From: Dehalococcoidia bacterium UBA1141 | Lineage (GTDB): Bacteria; Chloroflexota; Dehalococcoidia; Lucifugimonadales; UBA3495 | DNA length: 36,986 nucleotides | Assembly (NCBI GenBank): GCA_002311385.1 | Contig: DCAE01000040.1 | Coordinates: 1,586-38,571, forward strand | Direction of reading: 5' to 3' | In this document: positions 1-7,683 of the stretch, piece after piece | How positions within the stretch are numbered: the stretch's first letter is position 1 | How the letters are laid out: every line of letters starts with the position of its first letter | Program-made: the position numbers and the translations under genes | Notes under the pieces: model-generated | Databases searched by the model: none | The model's input: the letters and a program-made list of their open reading frames with translations, nothing else | What the model was told of the DNA's origin: nothing

Positions 1-77
1 AGGGCGTCCACGTTTTTCTTGTTGAACAATTCTTCAATCATCCCTTGGACGACTGCTTTATTCTCTTGCTCGGCCAT
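1..77 (-). CDS. SnoaL-like/ester cyclase family protein (N-terminal fragment)
   Basis: Only the first 25 codons are inside the window; the gene runs off the left edge. The start MAEQENKAVVQGMIEELFNK is typical of SnoaL-like (NTF2-fold) proteins annotated as ester or polyketide cyclases, which open with an acidic helix followed by a 'NKxNxDA' turn; here it is NKKNVDA. The ATG at 77 is preceded on the minus strand by a GGAAAG ribosome site about 5 bases away. It lies 67 bases downstream of argD on the same strand and may be read from the arginine transcript. Substrate cannot be inferred, and the fold assignment rests on a short stretch. Confidence 0.5.
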   Translation of the reverse strand, partial: MAEQENKAVVQGMIEELFNKKNVDA

Positions 78-144
78 GTGTCTTTCCTTTTGCTGATGAT
101 TCGGCGATGAGAAAGAATCACCTAGGTTAGAAAATCTTAAGTTA

Positions 145-1335
145 CTAAATCTTACTCAGTGCTAGCTCCAAGCGGTCGATAGCTTCATCGATCTCCGCTG
201 CGGTAACGTTCAAAGGCGGCATCAGGCGCACGGCATTGGGTCTCACGCCGTTTAGCAGGATTCCTGCCTCGTTGGCCTGAGTTAGCACCTGACCGGATAT
301 GTCGCTGTTGAACTCCACGGCGGCCAAGAGGCCCTTGATGCGAATTTCTGAAATAACCGAGACTCGGGACTTGAGTTCGTTCAATTTAGCCGACAGGTGA
401 CGCTCCATCTCTTTTACGTGACCTAGTATGTCGTTGTCCAGAAGGAATCTGGTGCCCGCAAAGGCTGCTGCCGTGGCCAGGGGATTGCCGCCGAAGGTGG
501 AGCCGTGGTCGCCTGGCACCAAGGCCATGCAGTACTCCTTGGACAGGAAGGCGCCAATGGGTACACCGAACCCCAGCCCCTTGGCTAAGGTCATGACGTC
601 TGGCTCTACGCCGTACTCTTCGTAGCCAAAGAGGCTGCCCAACCGGCCGATGCCAGTCTGAACCTCGTCTAGAATCAGCAGGATTCCCTTCTCGTCACAC
701 CACTCCCGCACGCGTTTCAGGTAGTCGCCGTCGGGAATGATTACGCCGCCCTCGCCTTGTACGGGTTCCAGCATCACCGCCGTAGTATTGTCGGTGGTGG
801 CGTTCATGATGCCTTCCACGTCGTTGTAGTCCACGTGTACGAAACCAGGCAGCAGGGGAGTGAAGTTTTCCTGATAATGGGGCTGGCCCGTGGCCGCCAC
901 GGTGGCCAATGTGCGACCGTGGAATGAACTGAGGGCTGTGATTATTTCGTATGCTCCGTCCCGGTGCAGCTTGCCGTAGCGACGGGCCAGTTTTATCGCT
1001 CCTTCATTGGCCTCGGCGCCGCTGTTGGCGAAGAAGACTCGGTCCATGCAACTGTTCTCGATTAGCAATTCCGCCAGGTTGAGTTGGGGTACGGTGTAAT
1101 ACTGGTTGGAGGTCTGTACCAAGGTGCCGGCCTGCTCCACGATGGCTTGAGTCACCACCGGATGGCAATGGCCAAGGTTGTCCACGGCCCATCCCGCCAC
1201 AAAGTCCAAGTACTCCTTGCCGTCGGCGTCCCATACTCGGGTGCCCTCGCCACGGACAATCACCACCGGTTGGCGACGTACGGTCTGAGCGTAGTACTTG
1301 TTTTCAACTGCTATCCAATCACTGCTTTTGCTCAC
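145..1335 (-). CDS. argD: acetylornithine aminotransferase (class III PLP)
   Basis: Transfers an amino group from glutamate to N-acetylglutamate semialdehyde to form N-acetylornithine in cytoplasmic arginine synthesis; family members often also serve lysine synthesis as DapC. The protein has 396 residues, normal for ArgD. Visible motifs are NSGAEAN (104-110, phosphate-binding loop), SSFHGRT (136-142), LDEVQTG (222-228, with the cofactor-binding Asp) and TLAKGLG, whose Lys252 should form the Schiff base with PLP. The GTG start at 1335 has GGAGG nine bases upstream and overlaps by four bases (GTGA) the stop of a small ORF, so translation is probably coupled. It is the last arg gene of the argJ-argB-argD cluster. 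A related ornithine or aminobutyrate transaminase is possible, but the neighbours favour ArgD. Confidence 0.93.
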   Translation of the reverse strand: MSKSSDWIAVENKYYAQTVRRQPVVIVRGEGTRVWDADGKEYLDFVAGWAVDNLGHCHPVVTQAIVEQAGTLVQTSNQYYTVPQLNLAELLIENSCMDRVFFANSGAEANEGAIKLARRYGKLHRDGAYEIITALSSFHGRTLATVAATGQPHYQENFTPLLPGFVHVDYNDVEGIMNATTDNTTAVMLEPVQGEGGVIIPDGDYLKRVREWCDEKGILLILDEVQTGIGRLGSLFGYEEYGVEPDVMTLAKGLGFGVPIGAFLSKEYCMALVPGDHGSTFGGNPLATAAAFAGTRFLLDNDILGHVKEMERHLSAKLNELKSRVSVISEIRIKGLLAAVEFNSDISGQVLTQANEAGILLNGVRPNAVRLMPPLNVTAAEIDEAIDRLELALSKI

Positions 1336-1487
1336 TGTGAAGCACCTCCGAATGTTTCTTTTAGCCTGTCAACAGCATCATGTAGATCGTCCAGCGCCTC
1401 ACCCAAACCCGTAACCGCCTCATAGAATCGATCCAGCTCTTCATTCCATTGTCTCAGTCCATCCCGGCGTAATCCATCCCCGCGCAA
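1332..1487 (-). CDS. 51-residue small protein coupled to argD (unrecognised)
   Basis: This short frame sits between argB and argD. It opens at TTG (1487) behind a GAGGG ribosome site about five bases away, with an in-frame TAA just upstream, and ends with a TGA whose bases overlap the GTG of argD (GTGA). The product begins with a doubled RGDGLRRDGLR stretch, encoded by a near-duplicate 15-base unit, and continues as a Glu/Asp-rich amphipathic helix (heptad-like Leu/Phe/Val around residues 18-43, ending ...RLKETFGGASQ). The overlap and charge pattern suggest a real coupled gene or a leader peptide controlling argD. No family is recognised. A competing frame (GTG 1639 to 1454) is less protein-like. 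Confidence 0.5.
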   Translation of the reverse strand: MRGDGLRRDGLRQWNEELDRFYEAVTGLGEALDDLHDAVDRLKETFGGASQ

Positions 1488-1642
1488 TTCGCCCTCTTTT
1501 TATTTTCCACAATAGAATATCGTATCCAGTACCGGTATGACCAGCAAAAGGCCTCGTACAATCTAAGTGTCAGCGCCATCACAGAGAGAAATATGGTCTC
1601 GCCGGTTCGGCATGGAGCGGCTCCAGGTGCAAACTTCACCCT

Positions 1643-2431
1643 TCACCCACCAATTATGGATGTGCCGGTGGAAACGCCACGCAAACAGTCCAACAGGGCC
1701 CCGGGACGGCGGCCATCTACGACATTGGCAATCGGCGAACGCTCCAAGGCCCGCAAGCAGGCGGAGAGTTTGGGAATCATGCCGCCTCGCACAATGCCTG
1801 ATTGGAACAGGATGTTGGCCCGGCGGCGGTTCAGGCGAGGTATCAACCGGTTGGAGCCATCCAATATACCTTCGACGTCGGTCAGAAATACCAAGCGCTC
1901 CGCCTCCAGCGCATAGGCTAGCTCTCCGGCCACCGTATCGCCGTTGATATTGAGTGGTGATCCAGCATTTTCAGAACCGTCGTCACGGTGTCTGCCCACG
2001 GGAGCAATCATGGGAATAAACCCGCCGTCGAGAAGCGCCCGAAGAGGTTCGCTGTTGACTTGGCTAACCTCCCCTACGAAACCCAATTCCGGATTGGCGA
2101 TGTGAGCTTCCAACAGGTTGCCGTCCACCCCACTGATACCGATGGCGCGGCCGCCCATCTGTTGCAAACTGGAAACCAGCTCTTTGTTAATCAGCCCGGA
2201 AAGCACGGCCACCACAATCTCCAAGCTTGCGGCATCGGTAACCCGTAGACCGTCAACGAACCGCGGCGGAATGCCTTGGCGTTGCATCCACTGGGAGATA
2301 ACGTTGCCCCCGCCGTGCACTACCACCACATCCACGCCCTGTTTCTGTAGCGTGACCAAGTCTTTCAATGTGGTGTCGTGGCTGCCCAAGGTGCTGCCGC
2401 CGATCTTCACAACTATGGGCGCCCCAGTCAC
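1643..2431 (-). CDS. argB: acetylglutamate kinase
   Basis: Phosphorylates N-acetylglutamate with ATP, the second step of arginine synthesis. The 262-residue amino-acid-kinase fold shows VVKIGGS (Lys9, phosphate binding), VHGGGN (39-43), RFVDGLRVTD (57-66, substrate loop), NINGD and the C-terminal GGMIPKL with its catalytic lysine. The GTG start at 2431 has an AAAGGGGG ribosome site; no better ATG exists. The first strand starts at residue 6, so the N-terminal helix that arginine-inhibited kinases carry is absent, as in the arginine-insensitive E. coli type. It follows argJ after a 219-base spacer (2432-2650) in which I see no gene, only a weak 5-bp hairpin plus TTTT at the argJ end. Confidence 0.95.
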   Translation of the reverse strand: MTGAPIVVKIGGSTLGSHDTTLKDLVTLQKQGVDVVVVHGGGNVISQWMQRQGIPPRFVDGLRVTDAASLEIVVAVLSGLINKELVSSLQQMGGRAIGISGVDGNLLEAHIANPELGFVGEVSQVNSEPLRALLDGGFIPMIAPVGRHRDDGSENAGSPLNINGDTVAGELAYALEAERLVFLTDVEGILDGSNRLIPRLNRRRANILFQSGIVRGGMIPKLSACLRALERSPIANVVDGRRPGALLDCLRGVSTGTSIIGG

Positions 2432-2650
2432 CCGAGGCCCCCTTTCGGTTGCGTCAACGGTTGGGTCACCGGTTGCAATACGGGAAATACGTAGAATTTA
2501 GAAGACGATTTTATTGATGAATAGAACATTATCGGAAGCGAGTAAGTCAGAATGAGGGAGTTAGGGCAGGATGGAAAGAAAGAGTTTGGATTGCCTTCTG
2601 CCAAGGCCAGGAATTATTCGGATAAATAGCCCGTGGACAAAACACCCGGA

Positions 2651-3868
2651 TTAGGTGGTGTACGCGCTATTGATAATCACATACTCTTCGGTAAGGTCAC
2701 ATCCCCATGCAGTGCCCTCGCCATTTGCTAGATTGAGGTTCAGTCGCAACGTAATTTCCGTTCCGCGCATCAGAGCCACAACCGCGTCTCGGTGGAAGGG
2801 AACGGGTTTGCCTTCCTCCATGATGCACACGCCGTTGATAAATAGGTCTATCTTGGATTCCTCAACGACCGCGCCGCTACGACCCACGGCCATCATAATC
2901 CTGCCCCAGTTGGGGTCGGAGCCAGCTACCGCCGACTTAACCAGGTTAGAAGACGCGATGGTTCTGGCGGCTTTTCTGGCGTTGGAAACGTCGGTCGCAC
3001 CCACAACCTCCACGGTAATGAGCTTGGTGGCGCCCTCTCCGTCCCGGGCCATTTCCCTGGCGAGATGCACGCACACGTCCATCAATGCTTGCTTAAAAAC
3101 CGCTGCGTCGGGTGAGTTTGAATTTATGGTTGAGTTACCCGCTTGGCCGTTGGACAGAACCAACAGAGTGTCGTTGGTGCTGGTATCGCCATCCACGGTC
3201 ATCATGTTGAAAGAAGAGTCCGCCACTTCGCGCAGAGTGGCATCCAAGAAATCCTTATCCACGGCGGCGTCGGTGGTGATGAAGGAGAGCATCGTGGCCA
3301 TGTTGGGGTGAATCATTCCGGACCCTTTGGTGACACCTCCGACATGAGCTTGTTTACCGTCCACTTCAAACCTAACCGCCACTTCCTTGGGGCGTGTGTC
3401 GGTGGTCATCATTGCCCGGGCCAATTCGTGACCGCCGTCTGCTTTGATTTGGATTTGGTCAAAGCCAGTCCTAATCAGCGACATTGGGAGCTCGACGCCT
3501 ATCACGCCGGTGCTGCAAACAGCAACCTGATTGGACTCCAAACCGAGCTTTTTTCCGGCAAGGGCGGTCATTTCTTGAGCGTCCAGGTAGCCTTGATGGC
3601 CCACGCTGCAATTGGCAATTCCCGCGTTAACCACCACCGCCCGGACCGAGCCGCCATTGATATGCTCTCGGGTAACTGTCACGGAAGGAGACTTGATACT
3701 GCTTTGGGTATAGATCCCGGCGGAGGAGCAAGCTGCTTCAGAGACAATAATGCCCAAGTCCAGCTTATCTTCGGCAAAAGTCTTCAACCCGGCATAGGTG
3801 GCCCCAGCTTGAAAGCCCCGTGGGGTCGTTACGGACCCACCTTCCACCACGGTAATCTGACCCGCCAT
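2651..3868 (-). CDS. argJ: ornithine acetyltransferase / N-acetylglutamate synthase (ArgJ)
   Basis: Recycles the acetyl group from N-acetylornithine to glutamate and, in bifunctional members, also makes N-acetylglutamate from acetyl-CoA. ArgJ cleaves itself before a threonine in the motif NMATML; here that is Thr192, preceded by TKGSGMIHP. Later hallmarks are MTVDGDTSTNDT, VAGSDPNWGRI and a C-terminal ending on TT. I start at ATG 3868 (405 residues) because GGGAG lies eight bases upstream; a GTG at 3874 is too close to that site. It heads the minus-strand arg cluster, whose argC is not in the window. The region upstream to 4176 is shared with the divergent DUF1015 gene. Confidence 0.95.
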   Translation of the reverse strand: MAGQITVVEGGSVTTPRGFQAGATYAGLKTFAEDKLDLGIIVSEAACSSAGIYTQSSIKSPSVTVTREHINGGSVRAVVVNAGIANCSVGHQGYLDAQEMTALAGKKLGLESNQVAVCSTGVIGVELPMSLIRTGFDQIQIKADGGHELARAMMTTDTRPKEVAVRFEVDGKQAHVGGVTKGSGMIHPNMATMLSFITTDAAVDKDFLDATLREVADSSFNMMTVDGDTSTNDTLLVLSNGQAGNSTINSNSPDAAVFKQALMDVCVHLAREMARDGEGATKLITVEVVGATDVSNARKAARTIASSNLVKSAVAGSDPNWGRIMMAVGRSGAVVEESKIDLFINGVCIMEEGKPVPFHRDAVVALMRGTEITLRLNLNLANGEGTAWGCDLTEEYVIINSAYTT

Positions 3869-4015
3869 GCTCACATCTCCCTTTGCCTAACCATCAGCGC
3901 CGAAATTCGAAAATTTATTGAAATACTTAGGCGCTAGGCAGGTTTAAATCGGCTTGGAGTATATCACAGGGGAATGGCCGCTTAATACAAACATTTCACT
4001 ACTGAGCCAGGCGCA

Positions 4016-4040
4016 ACCGGCCATGCCATTTTTGGCCGGT
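4016..4040. repeat. perfect 8-bp inverted repeat in the argJ/DUF1015 divergent spacer
   Basis: ACCGGCCA (4016-4023) and TGGCCGGT (4033-4040) are exact reverse complements around a 9-base spacer. Both flanking genes point away, so a terminator is not expected and no T-run follows. An operator for one or both divergent units is the simplest reading. The rest of 3869-4093 shows no gene. Confidence 0.45.
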
Positions 4041-4093
4041 AGGTAGTGTCCGGCCCAAAGGCTTGGGCAATAGCTTGCGTGATAGCTCGACGG

Positions 4094-4132
4094 TGGACGC
4101 CGGTCTCGAGCCTAAACTATAATCCAGGCTCG
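4094..4132 (+). promoter_or_regulatory. promoter of the DUF1015 gene with an inverted repeat around the -10 box
   Basis: An exact TATAAT (4118-4123) lies 18 bases after TGGACG (4094-4099), a 4/6 match to the -35 consensus. The -10 is bracketed by CGAGCC (4107-4112) and GGCTCG (4127-4132), a perfect 6-bp inverted repeat, so a bound repressor would cover the -10 and start region. The expected start is near 4130, giving a leader of about 45 bases. Confidence 0.5.
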
Positions 4133-4176
4133 GCTAGATTCCAAAATCCATAGTAAATTAGAGGCTACTAAGTATC

Positions 4177-5502
4177 ATGGTTGTTTTTAGGCCATTCCGC
4201 GGTTGGCGTTATGATTTGGACGTGGTGGGCGATGCGGCCTCGGTCCTCTCCCCTCCATATGACATGATTTCAACAGACATGCAGCAGTCGCTACGCAACC
4301 TAAGCCCTTATAATGCCGTTCACCTGGAAGCAGGCGAAAGTCTGGACTGGACGGCGCCGACGACGGGTCAATACACGGATACAGCTTCATTGTTTGAGGA
4401 CTGGATTGCCAAGGGCGTTCTAAAAAGGGATGCCGAGCCTTCCTTCTATCTGCTGCGGCAAGAGTTCAAACATGGTGGCAACGATTGGTCTCGCTTGGGA
4501 ATATTTGGCTGCTTGGCATTGGAGGATTACGAGGCCCTCAAGGTGCTTCCTCACGAGTACACTGAGGCCCCTGCGATACGCGACAGGGTTTCACTGATGG
4601 AGGCCTGCGGGGCCAACTTCAGCCCCATAATGTCGGCCTATCGGGACTCCGAAGCTCGGCTCTCGCCCGTCTTTCAACGGACCATGTCCACGGCGCCGGT
4701 GATTGATGTTCCCGACGATATAGGGGGCCGGTCCACCCTTTGGCGCATGTCCGACCCAGAGGCGCTAAGCGCAATCACCGGGTTTTTCGAAGACACTCCC
4801 GTGTTCTTGGCCGACGGCCATCACCGTTATGCGGCGGCCTTACAGTACCGGAATAATAAGAACCAGGAGCCTGGACAGGGTTCGGCCCGAGACAGCAGTG
4901 CTCAAGCCCACGGCTTTGTTTTGATGACCATGATTGGTTTCGAGGACCCCGGCCTGTTGGTATTGCCTTATCACCGTGTCTTGAGCGGATTGTCCGCCAG
5001 CCAGCTAACCCAGGTCAGAGAGGCGTTGTTCGACATTTTTCAAGCGCAGCCCTTTGCCTCTACAGGAGATCAAAGCGCATCCGGATTTGTGGACCAAGTG
5101 GCGGCAAAAGGCGGGGAAGGTCATGCTCTGGGGATAGTGGGGCCGGAGTTGTTGGGCCCGGATTTTCATGGCCCACAGTTGCTTACCCTCAAAGACGGCA
5201 TCGACTGGCAAAAATGGGGCAGCTTGGGGGTTTCCGAAGCCTGGATATTGGAAGAGCAGGTGTTGGGGCCGATTTTGGGCGAGGCCACCCTGGAACACTT
5301 GGGTTTCAGCCACGACCACAATGAGGCCGTGGAACTAGTGGTCAAAGGCATCAATCAAGCCGCGATTCTGCTAAAGCCCTTCCCAATGACCCAGTTCCAG
5401 GAAATCGTGGGGCAAGGACAGCGCTTGCCCCGAAAATCAACCTTCTTTTATCCCAAGCTACCCACCGGCATGGTCATCAACCAATTGAGCGGCGTGCTGT
5501 AA
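4177..5502 (+). CDS. DUF1015 family protein
   Basis: A 441-residue cytosolic protein of the conserved DUF1015 family. The match is visible as the N-terminal IxPFRxxRY-like start (VFRPFRGWRYD), SPPYDMI (25-31), LPHEYT (124-129) and DGHHRYAAA (213-221). Length is normal for the family. The DGHxR element resembles that of ParB/SerK-like phosphotransferase folds, so a nucleotide-dependent small-molecule kinase is conceivable, but that is inference and no substrate is visible. The ATG at 4177 has AGAGG 12 bases upstream, a little far. It is a single gene under its own promoter, convergent with the fusion gene that ends at 5529. Confidence 0.85.
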   Translation: MVVFRPFRGWRYDLDVVGDAASVLSPPYDMISTDMQQSLRNLSPYNAVHLEAGESLDWTAPTTGQYTDTASLFEDWIAKGVLKRDAEPSFYLLRQEFKHGGNDWSRLGIFGCLALEDYEALKVLPHEYTEAPAIRDRVSLMEACGANFSPIMSAYRDSEARLSPVFQRTMSTAPVIDVPDDIGGRSTLWRMSDPEALSAITGFFEDTPVFLADGHHRYAAALQYRNNKNQEPGQGSARDSSAQAHGFVLMTMIGFEDPGLLVLPYHRVLSGLSASQLTQVREALFDIFQAQPFASTGDQSASGFVDQVAAKGGEGHALGIVGPELLGPDFHGPQLLTLKDGIDWQKWGSLGVSEAWILEEQVLGPILGEATLEHLGFSHDHNEAVELVVKGINQAAILLKPFPMTQFQEIVGQGQRLPRKSTFFYPKLPTGMVINQLSGVL

Positions 5503-5528
5503 AACGCAGGCCTTTTAGGCTCGATAAT

Positions 5529-7607
5529 TTAGGAAATGGCCTTGGGCTGAAGCAACACCCGAGTGGTGCCGTCGGTGTCCTTGCGTTGGGTAATCAAGTG
5601 GTGCCCGGCATTCTCAGCCCACACAATCACGTCGTAGATATTCAGTGCGTCGGCCAAGATGGCCTCAACGAAGGAATGACTATCGGCAGTCATCTGTTGG
5701 CTCAGCGCGGCGATGACTCCGGCGCAGCTCTTGCCCCGGCCGTCAATGATTACCCAACCGCCGCCGTTTCCGTTAACCACCACACTGTTGCCATTAGCGC
5801 CGTTGGCTACCTCACCGTTATGAGCGCCGTTATGGACGTTAACTTCGCCGCTCTTGCGTAGGTCCAATTCACGTTTGAAATTGGCCACGGCTTCCCAAGC
5901 CACGGCCCGGTCTCGCTCGCCGTTCCCGCAAACTGCGCCACGCACTCCCACGATGTCTGGATTGATACGTGCCAGCTCGTCAAGGTCCGATATGCGCAGG
6001 TGACCGGAAAGAGATGTGCTCATTCCTAGTTCTTTGCCCTGAAGCACAATCTCTTTCAGCTTAGTTTCAGGTATGAAGTCGAATAGGTTGCGGCCGTCCT
6101 TGGTCAAGGTGTCGATGAGGAAGCCGTCACATTCGCCGTCCTTGGCCAATTGGACCATCAGCATGGGGTCTAGGCCACCGTCATACAGGACGTTGTCCGC
6201 AAACAGCGAGCCAATCAGTTTTGTGTTGAACCCCTCCATGGCTGACCTTGCTTGACGCAGGACGTCTACTGCGGTGTCGTAATCGGAGACGCGGAATCCC
6301 ACCTTCACCGATGTCGCATCCAAGGCCGCCGCCGCATAGGCGGCCATGGCCACGGTGCCGGGCTGGTTGGGCACCACTCCCAACGTCACGCTAACGTGCT
6401 TCTCCACCGGGATAATTCCGCGCACATCCCGAACGATGGACGGGTGGCCGGAGCCCACCAACGCCTCTTGCAGGTTCTTAACGTCCACTACATCCGCGCC
6501 GCCTTGTTCGGCTTCCAATGCTTCCTGAACGTTCTGGACGCTGACCATGAGCAGCATTCCTGAGAAGAAGCTGTTGTTGCCTGTTAGCCAGGATAGCCGA
6601 GGATTTGGCGATGCCGCAGTCGCGTGCACAACCGCTGGTGGCTTGGGTTTCAGCGGCTCCAATTCTCGCTTCAAGGTTTCTTTCTCCTCGGGCTCGAGTT
6701 CAATCATCGGTGGTCTCACGTGCCCGCCGGCCATGCCCATCAACTCGCCCCAATATTTGACCATGGGCACCGGAAGAGCGCCGTTGAACTTGGTCACAGT
6801 GCGCGTCCACCAAGTGTCGGAAAGCTCTTTGATTCTTCGTATGTGGGTATCGTAGAACTCCTCGTCCAGGTTTCCCTCGGTGGCTTTGTCGATGAACTGA
6901 ACATAGTAGTTGGCTTCTGGTGTGTCGAAGCGCCAGTCAGAGGTGTTGGAGAACATCACCTGCTGATTGAAACCGAGTTCCTTGCCCCTCCAGAATATCC
7001 ACTCGTCGGGAGTGCTTATCACGTGGTCCTTGCCCAGAGAAAGGTGGGTTTCAATGGAAAGTTGCTGGTTGAAACTTGCTTCTTTCACGCCAACCACGTT
7101 GGGAATCTGGCAGAGCCGCTTCAGGCCAAGGGGGCTCATGACTATGCCGAACTGAGGGGAGTTATAGAACATGATAGCCAGGGACGTGCTGTCCGCAAGC
7201 ATCTGGACGTATTCAACCACTTGGTCCTCGGTCTTGGTGGCGATGTAGGGCGGGGCGACGATAAGCACGTCAAAACCCACTGACTCGGCATGTTGGGCCA
7301 GCGAGAGCATCTCCGCGCCGGATGAGTGGGTCACGTGAGCGCCGGTGAGCCAACGGCCTTTGGATTCGTCGGCCACGATGTCCATCACATTGACTCTTTC
7401 GTCGTGGGTCAGACTCCAAAACTCGCCCATGCCCCAAGTGCAGCCAGCCCCCTTGGTGCCCAGACGAATCACATGATTTATGTTTCGCCGCAGACCCTCT
7501 TCATCCACATGATTCTCCGGGGTGAAAGGAGTCATCAGGGTGGTCCATTGGCCTTTTAAGGATTCCTTAGCCCATTCCTGAGCTTCGCGTTTTGTGTAAT
7601 GCGCCAT
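5529..7607 (-). CDS. three-domain fusion: DapA-like aldolase + MfnB (DUF556) furan synthase + TusA-like domain
   Basis: One uninterrupted 692-residue frame behind a perfect AGGAGG, five bases before ATG 7607. Residues 15-315 are a class I DHDPS/NAL-type aldolase: modified GTTGE loop (GCTWGMGE, 55-62), catalytic-type Tyr148 (FYNSP) and Schiff-base Lys175 (GVKEA). Residues 351-585 match MfnB, which makes 4-(hydroxymethyl)-2-furancarboxaldehyde phosphate from two glyceraldehyde-3-phosphates for methanofuran. Lys377 (DVKN) and Lys435 (SVKVG) fall at domain positions 27 and 85, the known catalytic lysines, and DTLTKDG (499-505) carries the later Asp/Lys pair. A linker rich in Asn and Gly (588-617) leads to a TusA/SirA-like domain (618-690) with Cys627 in DGRGKSCAG; the usual CPxP is CAGV. 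The gene lies 76 bases after acetyl-CoA synthetase on the same strand. The pathway is unknown. Confidence 0.8.
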   Translation of the reverse strand: MAHYTKREAQEWAKESLKGQWTTLMTPFTPENHVDEEGLRRNINHVIRLGTKGAGCTWGMGEFWSLTHDERVNVMDIVADESKGRWLTGAHVTHSSGAEMLSLAQHAESVGFDVLIVAPPYIATKTEDQVVEYVQMLADSTSLAIMFYNSPQFGIVMSPLGLKRLCQIPNVVGVKEASFNQQLSIETHLSLGKDHVISTPDEWIFWRGKELGFNQQVMFSNTSDWRFDTPEANYYVQFIDKATEGNLDEEFYDTHIRRIKELSDTWWTRTVTKFNGALPVPMVKYWGELMGMAGGHVRPPMIELEPEEKETLKRELEPLKPKPPAVVHATAASPNPRLSWLTGNNSFFSGMLLMVSVQNVQEALEAEQGGADVVDVKNLQEALVGSGHPSIVRDVRGIIPVEKHVSVTLGVVPNQPGTVAMAAYAAAALDATSVKVGFRVSDYDTAVDVLRQARSAMEGFNTKLIGSLFADNVLYDGGLDPMLMVQLAKDGECDGFLIDTLTKDGRNLFDFIPETKLKEIVLQGKELGMSTSLSGHLRISDLDELARINPDIVGVRGAVCGNGERDRAVAWEAVANFKRELDLRKSGEVNVHNGAHNGEVANGANGNSVVVNGNGGGWVIIDGRGKSCAGVIAALSQQMTADSHSFVEAILADALNIYDVIVWAENAGHHLITQRKDTDGTTRVLLQPKAIS

Positions 7608-7616
7608 GGCTTCCTC

Positions 7617-7646
7617 CTAGTTGGTAGCCGGCTAGTTGGCAGCCGG
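7617..7646. repeat. 15-bp tandem duplication upstream of the fusion gene
   Basis: CTAGTTGGTAGCCGG (7617-7631) is followed directly by CTAGTTGGCAGCCGG (7632-7646), one mismatch apart. Two further decayed relatives, GGCAACCGG and TTAGTTACCGG, lie between there and the acs stop. The junction TAGCCGGCTA is palindromic. The repeats fill most of the acs-to-fusion spacer. They may have arisen by slippage or act as an intercistronic RNA structure; no function is shown. Confidence 0.6.
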
Positions 7647-7683
7647 TTTGAAATTGGACTGGCAACCGGTTAGTTACCGGTCA

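Noticed and set aside
1454..1639. 61-codon minus-strand frame after argB starting GTG, three bases from the argB stop
   Set aside because: Composition is not protein-like and it overlaps the better-supported small ORF in another frame; no ribosome site of normal quality.
3143..3937. 264-codon plus-strand frame opposite argJ
   Set aside because: Fully antisense to a clear argJ with all motifs; long open frames are expected opposite GC-rich genes.
5504..5525. Short hairpin (GCCT/AGGC) between DUF1015 and the fusion gene as terminator
   Set aside because: Stem of only 4-5 bp and a weak T-run; too little to call.
5529..7607. Fusion produced by a sequencing or assembly error
   Set aside because: One continuous frame with a proper start and natural-looking linkers; no stop or frame change at the joins. 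Cannot be excluded fully without reads.
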